This document shows, piece by piece, positions 1 to 13,817 of a stretch of DNA of 64,000 nt (positions are counted from its first letter, which is position 1; every line of letters begins with the position of its first letter). Source of the stretch: Oscheius tipulae (Eukaryota > Nematoda > Chromadorea > Rhabditida > Rhabditidae); NCBI GenBank assembly GCA_037178975.1, contig JASJZH010000006.1, positions 7,192,001-7,256,000 on the forward strand, written 5' to 3'. The notes beneath the pieces were generated by a model that saw only the letters and a program-made list of their open reading frames with translations, was not told where the DNA came from and ran no database searches. A program made the translations under genes and the position numbers.

Positions 1-2841
1 TCAAGATGATGCATGTTCCTGGCAAATGGGTCACAGATGTAACTAAGAGGCATACTCCTACACCATTCCTAATGCATTCCAATTCCCACACTTCTACGAG
101 GCTGTTTCTATGGGTTCACAAAACACGGAAAGCGCTGTTTAAGTATACGGTAGTAAACTGAGGCATGATGTTCGTTGAATCTTTTCGAATTATCGTCAAG
201 AGTATCGGTACAACGGCATAACCTCAAAAAAGCTGAAAACACAAATAAAAACCGGTTCAAAATGAGTTTGGGCGACGACATCAAGCAGACCAATCGTGTG
301 AATAATCTGTCGAACAACTCCGTGACTTTGCGTCTAAATTCACTGCCGATACGTTTGAGGTAAAGTCTATACTTCTTTTCAAAGACTGTAAAAACAATTG
401 TTTTCGTTAGCGAAACCCATATGACTATCCTCAGTCGGCTGTTAATAGAAATTTACCTGAATCTTGCCGAAAGCAGTCTTCCAATACAGAGCGCGCGAAG
501 ATCTCTTCGCCGCACAGTATGGAGTGTTATTAAAGAGGACTGAGGTCGGATTGCGCGTGCTTGCCTCGACTGACCTCTCTCCTGATCACATAATCGATCA
601 TTCTCTCTCAGTCTACGCCACTCTGCTCTTTTTGGCAAGGGCCTGGGCTGACTAATTTGGCGCGGCGATATCAGGTAAGTTCATTGCTATTGTTACAGCA
701 ACCGATCGTTTGCCTGTCACGATATTTCCATTCAATCTGCAGGTTACGAACCGAAAAAACAACCCATTTCTCAATCACCCACCTAGCTTTATTTGTACAA
801 TTGGTTTGACAGCGTGCCATTGAACTTCTCCTCCCCCTTCAAATTACCGCATCCATATAACTCAACAGTGGATGAGATTTACGACCACTCACTTATGGTC
901 AAACGTCACTGTGCTGATGCCTTTTTGATGACCGCTTCTGCCCATTTTCCTGTCTTCTTAAGTAATGCCCCCAAAACGAGTCTAGTGGCCTTAAAGGCCT
1001 TTCCCACAGTACGAATGTTTTGCATGATTAAGAGCACGATATTCTGTTTTCTGACGCAATGGGCTGATGTTGCAGCGGTCTTGTTCTCTCTCTCTTTTTC
1101 GTAGTGTGCCATATGGTCAAAGAAGCATCCTTGAATTCTCCATAAAGTGTCTGTGTCGAGAGCGCCGCTTAACACTATAATTGCTTCTAATCCACTCCTC
1201 GCCTTTGAGAAGCCCGTTCATTAAGCTGGCCTGTCACTCAGTTTACCATTGTCTTAGGTGGCGTGTTGGTTTCCGGCCCACCAGCAAGGCGCTGAGCTGT
1301 GCGTGCAATTCTGTTTGGTCAGCTTGTCCAGCCATGTGTGGAAGGCTACTCTTACACGAGAACGCCATGGCGACTTCCAATCAGTTGAAAGCTATCATTT
1401 TCGTGTTAGATGTCGCAAAAGTTGGTGGACAAAAGGGGCCGCTTCTTTGAGAGGAACCCTGTCGCGCTTATGATGGCTATTGCTTCCCCCTCCTCGGCAC
1501 TTTGGTCGATTCTTCAACTGTGATGATCCTTACAAGCTTAAGCATTCTATAAGACTGTTTCGTGATTGAGCTAGACTAAAAGCTTTGACCGTATGCGATT
1601 TCTGTGTGAGTTTTGGTTTTAGAGCTGTTACAACAAACTTTAGTTATAAGTCTGTAAAGCTCAGTGATTGTTTACTCTTTGCTCAGCATTTAACCTCAGG
1701 CCAATTAATAAGATACTATCAGTTTTGTGCTCTAGTAACCTCGCATGGAGGCCGTCTGTGTTTTCTCAACCTTTCGGTCGGCTTGAATCACTTTCGGCCA
1801 GACGAAGTGTGTCTGACGCATTGTTCGGAGACGCTCCGCACTGTAGTAAAACAGAGTATGAGAAAGCTCAGCCGAGACCTTTGTCGAATTTGGTTGAATT
1901 CGCATTTTTTGCCGAAAAGAGTGTCATTTTCTCCTCTCTTTACTTCGCCCTCTCGCTTTTAGCAGTTTGTCTCATTTGTGCTCGCTATTGACGCCTGCTG
2001 TCTTGATGGACAAGCTATTTTTTTGTCTATATAATCCAAAAGTGATTTCCCGAAGAGTGTGCGTTGCCAAATTCTCGTGGGTTGATGAGGCGCCAACAGG
2101 TTTCTCGCATGGCTTTCGCTAAGATTTACGTTTTCGCAGCTTATTTGTGAAAATCCCGACTGTTTTTCATTGTCTCTGAACGGTTTCACTCGCAGAACTT
2201 TCGTTGAGTTTCAATTTTCTGCCTATGCATGATTCAGTTTTAATGACTTCTCATTCAGGGTCAGCAACTGTTTGTTTACTCTGACCAGGGATTCGTGTCA
2301 AAAACTTCTGAGAAGAAATATTTTGAAGTGGCAGCTGATGGCGGCTTAAAGAGGCTGCCTAGTCTCTAGTGATTCTTCGGTCAGTCCTGGGTCGACAAAG
2401 AAGTCTTTGACTCCAGGGACCCATCCCCTACTTGTTCGGGGGGTCAATTCCGGCACTCTCAATCAGTCTGCACTTGTCCGAAAAGTTTTTAATTTACTGC
2501 AATGTCGACAACTTCTAGCGATATGGCTAATTGTATGGCCTAATCCAATAAGGTCCTGTTTACACGGCACTTTCCCAAGACATTAAAAGAGCGCCGCTAT
2601 AAGAATATGCTCGTAATCGATGCTAGCCTCCCTTGAAGGCTTTCCTCTCTTCTCTCTTACTGGTATTCTGATATCTGAGCCCATCTTTTCTCTTCTCTTT
2701 CTTCTCCTCATTCGCGCCTTACCTGCAGCCCGCCTCTTCTCTTGGAGACCTTGGACCGGCTGTCACAGCTGCTTCTCAGCTGCCGCCAGCCCCCGACCGT
2801 CTTCTCGAGCCAAGCTTCTTGTCTCTCTCTGATGTCCTTCA
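1..2841. other. No gene recognised; upstream region of the RhoGEF gene
   Basis: I see no exon chain or recognisable protein here on either strand. Open frames are short and look like chance. The last few hundred bases (about 2620-2840) are CT-rich and probably hold the promoter or 5' UTR of the RhoGEF gene that starts at 2842. That role is an inference from position only. Confidence 0.5.
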
Positions 2842-5800
2842 ATGTCCCGTATGAGAGCCTACGAGTTCGTCACGAACACACCTCTCCGTCTCGACGACCA
2901 TCGCGGTCTCGCCCTTGAAGATGTGGCTCTCGTACGGACGAGTCCTCCACTATCACCGCACGTCAAAGGTACGTTTTCACTAACCCTCTACTAATGTAAC
3001 CAATTGCAAACTATCGTTGAGTTTTCCTGTGTTTCCTAACCAACTTCTGTAGTCAGTTAATTCCGGAGCAATGAAGTGCTTGCATGTTTCACAGCGGAAA
3101 GCACATAAACCGCCTTAATTGTCCACAACAAAACGAAGCCGCTTGCATGTCGCTCCCATCACTTACAATAGACGTTAAGTAAAGTCGTAGACCTAATTGA
3201 TCACCTCCAGACTCTACTCCTTTATTCTAAACTTTCTCCCTTGTTCCGCCCTTGGTGAAATGAATGACAACCCACACGGGATTTCGAGGATGTTTTGGTT
3301 GTTGTTTATCAAATCCCTCCAACATTTTACCGCCCTTTCCTAGAGCATCTCAATCAACAGATCTTCTACCTTCTCCACTTGTTCTAAAGTTTTTTGGTTT
3401 AGGGAAAAGAGGCCCACGGGCTGCTGTCAATCCCTATTTTCCCATACACTTCATCACTAATAGTGTCCGGCCGTAGCGTCTTAACCAATTTAAATTGACT
3501 CATTTGTACTGGGCTTTTTTGACAACGCGTCGGTCTCGCTACTGTTCAGTTGTTTTTGGAGCCAGATGTTCTCGCGCCAAGAAAGTATATCCTGCTCTAA
3601 ACCAAAATCCCAGAGGGTTGTTGTTCTCAGAGAGTGCGACCTTGAGGAACCTTGTTCAATTCTTCTTGCGCAGCTGTATACTCTAACAGTCATTACGGCA
3701 AATCCCCGTGCCCAAATCGGCGGATCCCCTACGCGACACCTTGTTGCTCATCTTTGTTCTTTTATGGAATAGTAGTGCGTGCCCATCAAACTGCAGTTTA
3801 CCAGCAGTGTCGCCTCTTGACATATGTCCGTTGATAATTGCTCCCGTCCTGCAAGAGAGGGGACTATCTTTCGCGCGCTCTAAAATTAAATTCGTGATGC
3901 TTGATCGAAAAGACTCTCGTCGCCATCAGACAGTCAGGATATGACGACTCAAAGTGGCTCTGTTTCCTCCGAAAATAATATCTTGCCCTGAAGGGTTGAA
4001 AGTCGCCGACGAAAACGGCTTCTTGGTCGGAGGCCTAATGTCACAAATTTGGTTTGGTCTCGATTGCCTTCGATGTAGTCTGCTGTTCGTTGTTTCGTTC
4101 TGTGTTTCTCATTAATACCATTAGGAACAGCTGATTTCCGCATCTTTTTCATAGAGCATCCAATCTATTATACTCTGATCTTTAACTGGAACGAGATAAT
4201 TGAAACAAATGGAACATTCTTTGAAATACATCGTCGAGATCCAAAAAACATCGTTTTTTTAATCTTAATACCAATAACTTTCAGCTTCCAACGGTAGGGC
4301 TATGGTGGAGCGATGTGTCGTCGTGCACAGGACGGCAGAAGGCTATGGCTTCACCGTGATTGGCGAAAACCCAGTCTTTGTGCAACAGATCAAGCCTAAT
4401 GGGCCAGCACATTGTGCAGGTGTCCGGCAGGGAGACCGCATCCTGAAGGTATTGTTTTCCGCCCTCATCCTAAAACACCCCCAAATCTTAAAATGTTTTT
4501 CCGGGATAGCTGACCTCTGCTCATCCACCCCTACTTTTGTGCACCGGAAGAGAGGGGGCTTTCGGGTCGCTTGTTTCGTGTGGAATTCTTGAGTTCGAGA
4601 GGCTGTTATGGGTTGACTATCCGGGAAAACATTTTATACATGCAGTGTAACGGCCTCAAAAACATTGGTCAGAGGATTGAAATGACATTCTGCTGTTTCA
4701 GGTCAATGGAATGCCGGTAACTGCCAGTAATCAGCAAGAAGTAGTCCGAATGATCTCAGGTAAGCGAGAGGAAAAGTTTTGAGATTCACTCGATATGGTC
4801 AGCTTTTCAAGTGGCTGTGTATCTTAAATCTTGATACTATCACTCAGGTCTCCCCTGGCAATTGGAATATTTATCCTTGGCCGGCAGCTTGAATTGATGA
4901 CTAGGCGCAGCGGGGGTTGGCTATGTCACTGCGAGACCACGTTGACAGTTTCACAAAATTCGAGGGTCAACTTGACATATCAACGTGAATACCGAGAAAA
5001 AGCAACTTTTTCAGGTGGTCAAAATGTAGTCTTGACCCTACTTGGCAAGCCGTTGGAATCCCTTCCACTATTCATAGCTCCTGAGCTGCCTACAGAGACC
5101 AAGCTCTCTCCTCACGACTCTTACGAAGTGAGTCTTTTGATTTTTGATAGTTGCACACGCAATCGTGTCTTTGTTTGTGGTGTGATATTTCACGGAAAAT
5201 CTTGAAGGGGAATCGAGATGACTGGCGAAACAGAAGGAAGGAACTGCTTGGGCAGATGCTTGATGATGAACGCAGACACGTAGAGGTCAGTTTGTTTCCT
5301 CGGGGAATCCCGCTTTTTATAAACTGCCAGCCTTCCTTGAAAAACACCAATTGGGAGTGTCACTGGCGAAAATTCGACGCTTTGTCATTGCGAAAAGTCC
5401 ATTACACAGCTTCCACGCGCCAACATACAGTCAGTCAATCTAGACCTTGCTCTCGCTGTTCTCTCCCAAATGGAGATATCGTGGTGGATCCCGTCAAATC
5501 TGAAGACTTCTGTTGGAATCAATGCGAGGCTGCCAAACAGACTAGGCCGCGCGACCGCCATAATCCCCCTAATTTTGCTCGTTTCTTCGTTCGACGCTGC
5601 TTGTTAACACAGCTCAGATTTACTATGCGTTGAGTCCGGATGGCTTGTGACACCCTCAGACTTCCCCGGGGTATTCGTCGCGTCTGTCTTGCGTTCTTGC
5701 CTCTTTTTCGACTCCTAAGCTTTGACACCGTTTGATGACTATCCGACCTTACTAATCCCTCTCTATGTCCATTTATATCCAAAATGAACGTCACTCATCC

Positions 5801-8800
5801 CCCATTTCGAGCATTTCCTTCAAATGTGTTCACTTGTTCGAAGGCTAAATGGTCGCATTGGAGAAGTGACCCAAAAAGCAAAAAGAAGTAGCTGGTCGAA
5901 AGTGGTTTTTCTAGGCGCAAACTGATTAGCCTCTTTGTCCGAGCACGGAAAGTCAAACACACCGTCAGACATCTTTCCCCCGATATCTTTTTGAGGGTGT
6001 TTTCCTCTTTTCTAGCATACTTTTTCCCATTAGTTTCCTTCAAAAAGACAATAAAGTGTGAGCAAGATGTCAATTATCATTTTGACTCTATAATGAATGA
6101 CATGTTCGCGCCTAAATCGTTTCCAATGAACACCTCTTCTTTGCGACCGACATTTTTTGCTGTTCCAAACGCCAGGTTTATAACAACGTTTCAAATGTTT
6201 TATAAATCTAAATTCTACATATAGGACCTTCGTTCCTCTAGTGAAAACGGGGACAAGCTCCAACGGTCCCAGAGTCGTATCGAGAATCTTCGCACCCAGT
6301 TGCGTCAAGTTGAGGAAGAAGGCCACTGGAACCAGGTGATTATTCGGGTGTCTTCGTCAATCCAGTGTTACTTTTTCAGCCGTCGACAGCAATGGACATT
6401 GACAGCGAGGACGAGGAAAATGAGTACATGGTTCCTGTAAGTGATAAGAGACATCTCGTCAATGGTTTGAACTCGAGACCCGTGTTCTGATCCATCGGCG
6501 TCTAGGGATTTCTGTGAGGGCTTTTAAAAAGAGATGATTGATATTTTTGGAACAGAAAAAGATTAAAAGACGCGATTAGAGAGAGCAATCAACTCGATCA
6601 TCATGAGACTTTTTCAGAACGAGAGCCATAGTCCATTTGCCAATTTGGCCAAGCTGAAAGAGCATCCAGCTCACATGGCCGTGTTCATCAACTACCTGTT
6701 GACCAATGCTAATCCCAGCAGTTTGGTAAGATTGAATTCTGACAGCGTTACCGGAAAGTTTCAGTTCTACTATATCATCACAGACGGATTCACCCAAACA
6801 GCACAAGGAAACGCAAAAGAGTTTCGTCGATGGGCCTTCGAAATCTTCACCACATTCATTATTCCCAATTCACCAATGTGCATTCCCAACTCGGACCAAA
6901 GCATCATTCAGCCCATAGACAAAGTACAAATTTCATGAGAACTTGTGGTAGTTTAAGTGTGTTCAGGTACTGTCAACGACGATGGACCACATCACGGATT
7001 CTGACATTGAGACACTCAAGCGGGTATTTGTGCCCGGCCGAAACCGGGCAGTGCAAGACATCAACGAGCATCTAAACGACTTCCGGCAGAAGCTCCAGTT
7101 AGGTCAGCATTCTGCCGCTATGGCTAGAACAAGTGAGCTTCATTGCCTTGGCATTGATCCACTAAAGCGAGAAGAAGTACAAGCAAACATTGTAGGTCTG
7201 GGTACCGTCTTCGATGCAAACCAACTCTCCAATCTGGCCAGAGGTGACTTCACGGCGGAGATTAAAGTAATAAAATTGAAGAGTTGATACCGACATCTTT
7301 CAGGCAGGTGAACAAATGCTATTCCGAACACTAGAAGGAGTAGCCGGGTCCTCTTCTGATTTCGACAGCTGTGATCTAAAAACTCAGGCTACAATTGCTA
7401 CCTTAGCTACAGTCATCAAGGTGTGTTGCGATGTTAATCCGCTGTAATCGTTCTCGTTCAGCTTGTAATTGGAAAACTATCAAATTCAACATGGGACAAA
7501 CTCCTCGATCGATACCCACAGTTTCTTCAGAAGGATCGAAGTGGAAAACCAAGAAAGCCTCCTAGTTGTATTAAAAGCAAAACTCAAGTAATTGTCTATG
7601 TGTCCTTTTCAAAAACAGTATTTAGGTGAAAGGGCATTCCTTTGTATTCACGCAGATCAACACTGTTCACTACTGCTACCAGTGTCGAGATGCTGTCTGG
7701 GGAATACAGCCTTGGTGCTACTTTTGCAACAGTATGAAAGACTTAGAACCGAACAATTTTTCTCTTTAGACTGTGATGTAAAAGTGCATGCCCAATGTAC
7801 ATCTTCTCTGGCTGATGCTTGTTATCCGGTCACCCAGAGCAAGTCGAAGGGTACAAAGAGCAAACGGCCTGGTCTTCTTGGAAAGTTTGACACGGACGAC
7901 GACGATTCTCGACTAGATCATGGTGCTAAATCAACGAGTTCTGACAGTGGAATTGGACAAGAGATTCATGACAAGACTACGGTCGGAAGGTCACAAAGCA
8001 TGAGGGTACGAGATGGAGAGAGTTTATCACAAAACTTTGTTTCAGCCACTTCCACCACATCAGTCGATTCCACCGCACCACGACGAGAACAGGACGCCAC
8101 AGAAATCTCGAAATCCACCCTCTTGGGGGAATGACCTTCCCTTGGCCGAAGAGGAGGAGGAGTATCCACCGCGCCGTAAGAGGTCGATCGACGGTCGCTC
8201 GGAAGCCAGGTCCTTGATGACTGATTTCTCTTTGACACTCTTTGTTTAGATCCTTTGATGGAAGCCGAATTGCCATGGATATGCAGAGCATCAGCGGTAG
8301 TTCCAGCATTTCACACGTCTCTCATCATAGTATGCCGGAGAGCGAGGTATGTCAAACTTTTATCGTTACGATCGTCTTTTAAACAATGTTTGGGGGTAAC
8401 CGTCTAACAGATATTGATCTCAACTTTTCTACAATGAACCTTTTTCAGGTGAAACGGATGGTTGAGCGGATCAGTGCCCATGCCATCGCTGAAGGAGACA
8501 GTGACATGGAGGTGGAAAGTGAGACTCCCGCCCTTGACCAGCTTGTCGGATGGGACGTCGTGAAGCACCTCAAGCCGAAAGAAAAGAAACGACAGGATTT
8601 TATAAATGAGCTGTTTCATACGGAGAGGACTCATGTCAGGAATTTGAAAATTCTTATGAAGCTGTTCTACAAGCCCATGCTCAACAACAATGTTGTCTCC
8701 CCAGAAGTGTTATCGTTACTCTTCGCTAACTTGGAACAGCTGATTGATGTTCACAGCACCATGAGCAAGATCATGAGAGAAGCAACAGAACGATTTGCAA

Positions 8801-10876
8801 GAGATCCAACTCTGAACGGTCCTTTCGGAGACATTGGAACGATGGTCGAGAACATGTTTGGTGGAAAGCAGGGAGAGCTTCTTATGCAAGTAACATCTAC
8901 CTTCTGTCAACATCAGCAACATGCTTTGGAGATTCTTCGTTCCAAAATCGAGTAGGTTCTTTATTTAATCTTTGTAAGCGACGGTTTACAGGAGCAAGAA
9001 GGAGAAAGACGACAGTTTAAGCAGATTCCTGGCCGATGCCGAATGTCATCCAATCTGTCGAAAACTGCAGCTAAAGGACATGATTCCTGTGGAGATGCAG
9101 CGACTTGTCAAGTACCCTCTGCTTTTGGAAGGCATTGCTAAGTACACAAATGAACCAAGCGAGGTATGAACATCGACCGTGTTTATAAAACTAAGGGCTT
9201 TTCCAGGAACTCGAGTGTATTGTTCGAGCGGTCACTGCAGCCAAGAGAATTTTGATTGCTGTGAATACGGCAAAAAGGAATGCCGAGAACCTGCGTCGAC
9301 TGGAAGAGCTGCAGAGAAGGATGGATACGACTCCGTTCGACAAAGAGTACACCAGTCACGACTACTATCCGGTTGATCTGACAAAGTACCAGCTAATTCA
9401 CGACGGTCCATTGACTTGTCGTTTCAACAAAAGCAAAACTGTCGAGTTTCACGTGATTCTCCTTGAACACGACTTGATCTTCCTCACAAAGTCGAGCGAC
9501 GGAAACAAGCTTCTTCTCAAGGTACTATAGATTTCCGTATCAAATGGCACCAATTCTAGCCTCTCGAACCGACAAAGGAACAGAAATGGTCACCAATCAT
9601 CCGACTGGCACCGCTCATCGCCAAGGAGAAAGCCAACGACAAGCGAGCCTTTTTCCTCGTTTGGAATAATAACAACGGAGCGCAGATCTTTGAACTCGTT
9701 GCGGCAACGGCAACCGAAAGGAAGACGTACGTTTTAGCCGCTCCATCTCATTGACATCTATCTGGTCGCTGTTTTGCCAATTGTTCTGCCCTTAGAGTTA
9801 CAAATCATGCATTCGCCGGCCTCCCTCCCTCATGTCCCTGGGGTCTTTCTCGCGTTGCTTTCCGTGCGTCTCAATCTCATCTAATGTGCCTATTACAGAG
9901 TGATTCCAGTTGAACTAATATACTTTTTCAGATGGTTCAAGTTGATGTCAGATCAGATTGAAAATGAGAAGAAACATCAACGTCAAGGATACGAGTAAGA
10001 GTTTTACAGTGAACATTCAATATGTACATTTCAGAACTGCCTTCGAAGTAACCACAAACACTACTGATTCCTCGGACGGCATGGCGAAAGTACACGTTTT
10101 GACTCATCCCCGTCTGGTGAATGCTTCGGAGATCACTGTCCAGCAGCCAACCATTCTGGAACACGCTCAGCCTGTATTGACTCCAATTGAGAGACTGAAG
10201 AGAAGCGATGATGCCATTTTCCAAGCTCTGCTGACTAAGCACACCATCTTGGCGGAGTATCTCGTAGGAGATAAGGTAATTTTCTCTTTAAGTCTTACAA
10301 AACTCGATTCTTTTCAGAAAGGTAAGGCCGAAGAGCTTGAAAAGCTGACAGAGCTGCTCGGTGGAATGGCAGTCGCTGATCTGAAGCAGCGTGATTCGAA
10401 AGAGCTTGCAATGTCCGCTATTGTCCATGGAAATCGTTTGCTGGATTCCATAAATCACTCTATGAATGCTCATAAGGAGGCCGATGAGACCAATTCCGGA
10501 GCATCTGTACTGGTCCTAGATGACCATGACCGGCATTTGCCGTCAGTTCCCTGTTACAAGGTGAGTCCTTACGCTACAATCTTTACCGCATTCTTTCAGC
10601 TTACCGCCATTGCTGCGCCCTTAATGAATCATCTGAAAGCTTTGATGCAAGTGATACAAGATCAACAAAACGATATCGGCGCTCTCCGGCAGCAGGTCTA
10701 TCACTACAAGGTACGGGATTTTGTTTTTCTCTCAAAGTAAACTTTAGGAATTGCTTGAAACCGGTCAACGAGACCGTTCTGTGAGCGAAGAGACGCTGAC
10801 CGACTGTGCTGACCCGATGGAACGCAAGTTGATGACGAAACGACAACGTACGCCGTCTATTCAGCCAGTTACCTGA
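2842..10876 (+). CDS. rhgf-1: PDZ-RGS-C1-DH-PH Rho guanine nucleotide exchange factor
   Basis: Orthologue-type match to ARHGEF11/ARHGEF12 (PDZ-RhoGEF/LARG) and C. elegans rhgf-1. The family links G-alpha12/13-coupled receptors to RhoA by catalysing GDP/GTP exchange at the plasma membrane. I splice 25 exons (4065 nt, 1354 aa): 2842-2968, 4285-4448, 4702-4759, 5015-5127, 5208-5285, 6225-6335, 6380-6436, 6618-6725, 6765-6923, 6967-7266, 7304-7420, 7462-7587, 7626-7731, 7770-8005, 8046-8209, 8250-8346, 8449-8951, 8992-9163, 9207-9521, 9560-9726, 9932-9994, 10035-10275, 10318-10560, 10600-10710, 10748-10876. Domains by rough residue: PDZ 48-125 (GYGFTVIGENPVF), RGS-like 240-425 (PAHMAVFINYLLTNANPSSL), C1 507-560 (His and Cys ligands split by a 38-nt intron), DH 735-965 (HTERTHVRNLKILMKLFYKP), PH 985-1130 (WFKLMSDQIE at its end), then a helical tail. 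The start is ATG 2842; its exon joins the PDZ exon in frame. An ATG at 2851 is also possible. Confidence 0.93.
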
Positions 10877-11135
10877 AAGTGAAAAGAGCTTTCTGATCCT
10901 TCCTGTTCATATCCGCGTAGTACTCTAACGTTTAGCAGTCAGGGAAACTGTTAAACTCTTTTAATCGTCGTCGGGTTTCTGCCCCTATTGCCAAATTGCT
11001 CATACTGTATTCTACCAACACCCCGTCTAGATAGCCGACAATGATGTCGATGCAAACACTGATCCTCGTGTCATTTCCTCTTAAAATGTTTTGCCGGTGC
11101 AGTCTGTGCAGTAGCTTATTAGATTTCTTCTCATC

Positions 11136-11141
11136 AATAAA
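11136..11141 (+). terminator. Poly(A) signal of the RhoGEF gene
   Basis: AATAAA lies 260 nt past the RhoGEF stop codon at 10876. It is the first canonical signal downstream. Confidence 0.6.
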
Positions 11142-11148
11142 TATTGGC

Positions 11149-11154
11149 TTTATT
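11149..11154 (-). terminator. Poly(A) signal of the vWA gene
   Basis: TTTATT on the + strand reads AATAAA on the - strand, 42 nt past the vWA stop at 11196. It sits only 7 nt from the opposing signal at 11136-11141, so the two convergent transcripts should overlap at their 3' ends. Confidence 0.6.
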
Positions 11155-11195
11155 TTGTTTTATACATATTGCACATGGGGAGAGTAGGAATAGAA

Positions 11196-13501
11196 TTACA
11201 GATCACATTGTAGCCTATTCAACAGCCTAGTCTTGAGGAAGTCCACCTCTTCATTGATGAAGAGTCTTGATTCATCGCCAGCTATTTCGAGAAGAGTTGG
11301 TCTAAAAGTGATGGTTAGAATATTCAGAGTCTCCTGCTTACATATTGCTCAAACGAGCTAAGCTTGCCACGAAAACTTCAACGTTTTCGAGACTCCTAAT
11401 GCTTGTAGCAGCTTCTCGAACATCATCGTGTGAGAATCTGAAACGCGGGGTTGGATATATAAAACACTTACCCATCACTCAACACAATGACTATCGTAGG
11501 AACATGTGTTCTTCTGGATACCAGTTGGATCAATGCCATTTCCAGAGCTGCTCCAATATATGTTGTACCTATATTTTCATATCTTGTTGATAAAACTGGT
11601 GTAACACCTGTGAAGTGTCGAAGATTGTTGAAAGCCTGTAGAATCTCTTCGTTGTGACGAAAACTGGCGAAAGGTCTTTCCATCTTTTGAAGTCTGGCAC
11701 CAGCAAATTGTATAAAAGCGACTCTATGGGACTGATCTTCGGTATTCACATTCTCCAAAATTGACGACAAAAAGTGCTGAAGGGCTTTTGACGAAGAACA
11801 TATTCGAAAATAACCTTCTGTTTTTCGTAAACAGAGCCGACAGATCCGGAGCTATCAACAACAAAAAGAAGGTCCATGGGGCAATCGGACTTGGTTGAAA
11901 AGACTAGAAAGTGCATATGTGTTTTCAACAAATGACATACTTTGGTTTTTAGAAGCAAATGCCTTTGCTTTAGGAGTTGGGAAGCCTTCAGGTTCATTCC
12001 TTGCAGTAGTCGTTGGCTTCTTCGACGTTGAGAACAAAGCAGAGAACATTGTTCTCATGTTTGTGGTAGAACGTGTTGTGGCAATTAACTGTGTAGTGGT
12101 AGATGGTTCTAGCGGTTCTAGTGTTATTGCTGTAGTGATGTTCCTCTAGAGATGTTTAGCGTTTACAGCACGGCTCCTCTTCATACCTTTCCGAGAATTT
12201 TGAACCTTTTCCTCGTCGTTGGGGTTTCGGTTTTCCCCGGACTTGTTGAAACTTCCACTGTTTTTGTGGTCGGTCTGGTAACTGTAGTTATCGGTACATG
12301 GCTGCTTATAGTTTTCGAGGGAGACACGGATATACTTGTCAACCTCCTTGTGGTGATTTTCTGCTTCAGTGTAGCACTATCTATCTTTCTCCTAACAATT
12401 CTTCGTACCTTCTTACCACTTGGGCTGATGATCTGCATCAAATCATTTTTCTTCACCAATTGTTAAGGCTTACAATTTCTTCACGCAGTATTGGTCCAGT
12501 TTTGAACTTTCTCCTAAGGATTCGTACTTTGTTTCTCTTTGGAACGGAGTCAAAATCAGCAGTAACTTCCATGACAGGTGACATTAACTAAATCTAGTTG
12601 CACACTGAGCAAGAAATCGTACCCTCTGGTGAATTGTTGTTGTTGGTTTCGGTGTAACGGTTGTAGTTGTTGTCAAGTTCTAAAAACACATGACTCTCCA
12701 GACAGGGGCTCTTCTTACCGGACAACGTCTTGAAGCTTCCACGTCTATTGATAGCTGTTCCGTGAACCGGTACAAATCTGATGGTCTAATTTGGTTTGCA
12801 TTGAACTCGAATTGTCGTACTTACCCGAACACATTCTCAACATCTCCAGCAATTTTTTGCATTTCCGGTACGAAACCATCTGTACCAACGCTGATCACGT
12901 AAATATTGACTCCACGGACATCGCGCAAACGGTTTGAAGACTTGTTTGGATCATCGATAGACAAGCCGTCAGAGAAAAGAATAATCGTCTTTGAAGCATT
13001 TTTTCTAAGCCCACAAAAGTTGTAAATAGTGAAGACCAAACCTCGCTCCTTTGACTGGAGTAAACAGTTCAAGCTCGGCTTGTTTTAGTGCCAATCCGGT
13101 TTTAGTGACACCGGATTGGAACTGAATCATTTCAATCTTCTTGATGACCTCGGTCTTATCATCATTCGAACCGAGACCGAATTCGACAATTGGTGTTCCT
13201 GCATAACTGAACTTCATTTGTCTACAAAACGATGGAAACATACTGTATGACTGCTACTCGTACGGCGTCTTGATGAATTGGTAACTCGTTACTGATAGCC
13301 TTGATCCATCGTATTTGCTCCTCGTACACTTCGTCAATACTTCCAGATGTGTCCAAAACAAAAACGAGATCTAGCTGTGGAGGGCACGTTGCTGAACCTG
13401 ATATGTGCTCACACTAAATAAGGAGGGATACCTGGGTCAATTTTATTCAAGGCCAAAACGATGGTGAACAAAAATAGACACAAGAAGAGCTGCCGTTTCA
13501 T
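11196..13501 (-). CDS. Secreted protein with two von Willebrand factor A domains
   Basis: The - strand start at 13501 encodes a signal peptide (MKRQLFLCLFLFTIVLA). A first vWA domain follows around 13400-12820, with a MIDAS-type motif (LDLVFVLDTSGSID). Next comes a Thr/Ser/Lys/Pro-rich linker (about 12600-11950). A second vWA domain (about 11900-11240) carries MDLLFVVDSSGSVGS and a core IVIVLSDG. The protein ends at a TAA at 11196-11198. vWA domains bind matrix or receptor proteins through a divalent metal; nematodes have many secreted double-vWA proteins. The partner here is unknown. About ten short introns split the gene, and I did not resolve every linker exon, so the linker length is uncertain. 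It lies 316 bp downstream of the next gene on the same strand. Confidence 0.82.
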
Positions 13502-13817
13502 GACGTGATGTAAAGTAGGAACAAGAGCAACTTCCACTACTACTATCTAGCATGGGATCGTTAGACGCTACGCGATACACATCGACCTCATTTAGTAACT
13601 TGTTGACCGCTTTTCACTGCAGAAGAAAGACCAATAGAATTTTTATTCTTTAAAACTCTGTCAACACCGAGTTGCGATAAACAAAGCCTGGACAAAACAA
13701 AAAATTCTAATCTCTGAGATAGGCGATTCAGATGTATGCAAATAACTTTCAACAGGCAAGACCGGCCGCAAGAGGGATGGCATTTTTAGTATAGGGAGAT
13801 AGTAAAACAGAAAACAA

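Noticed and set aside
906-1175. Opposing frames of 89 and 103 codons at 0.8-1.2 kb
   Set aside because: They overlap on opposite strands, have no splice structure or homology and look like chance.
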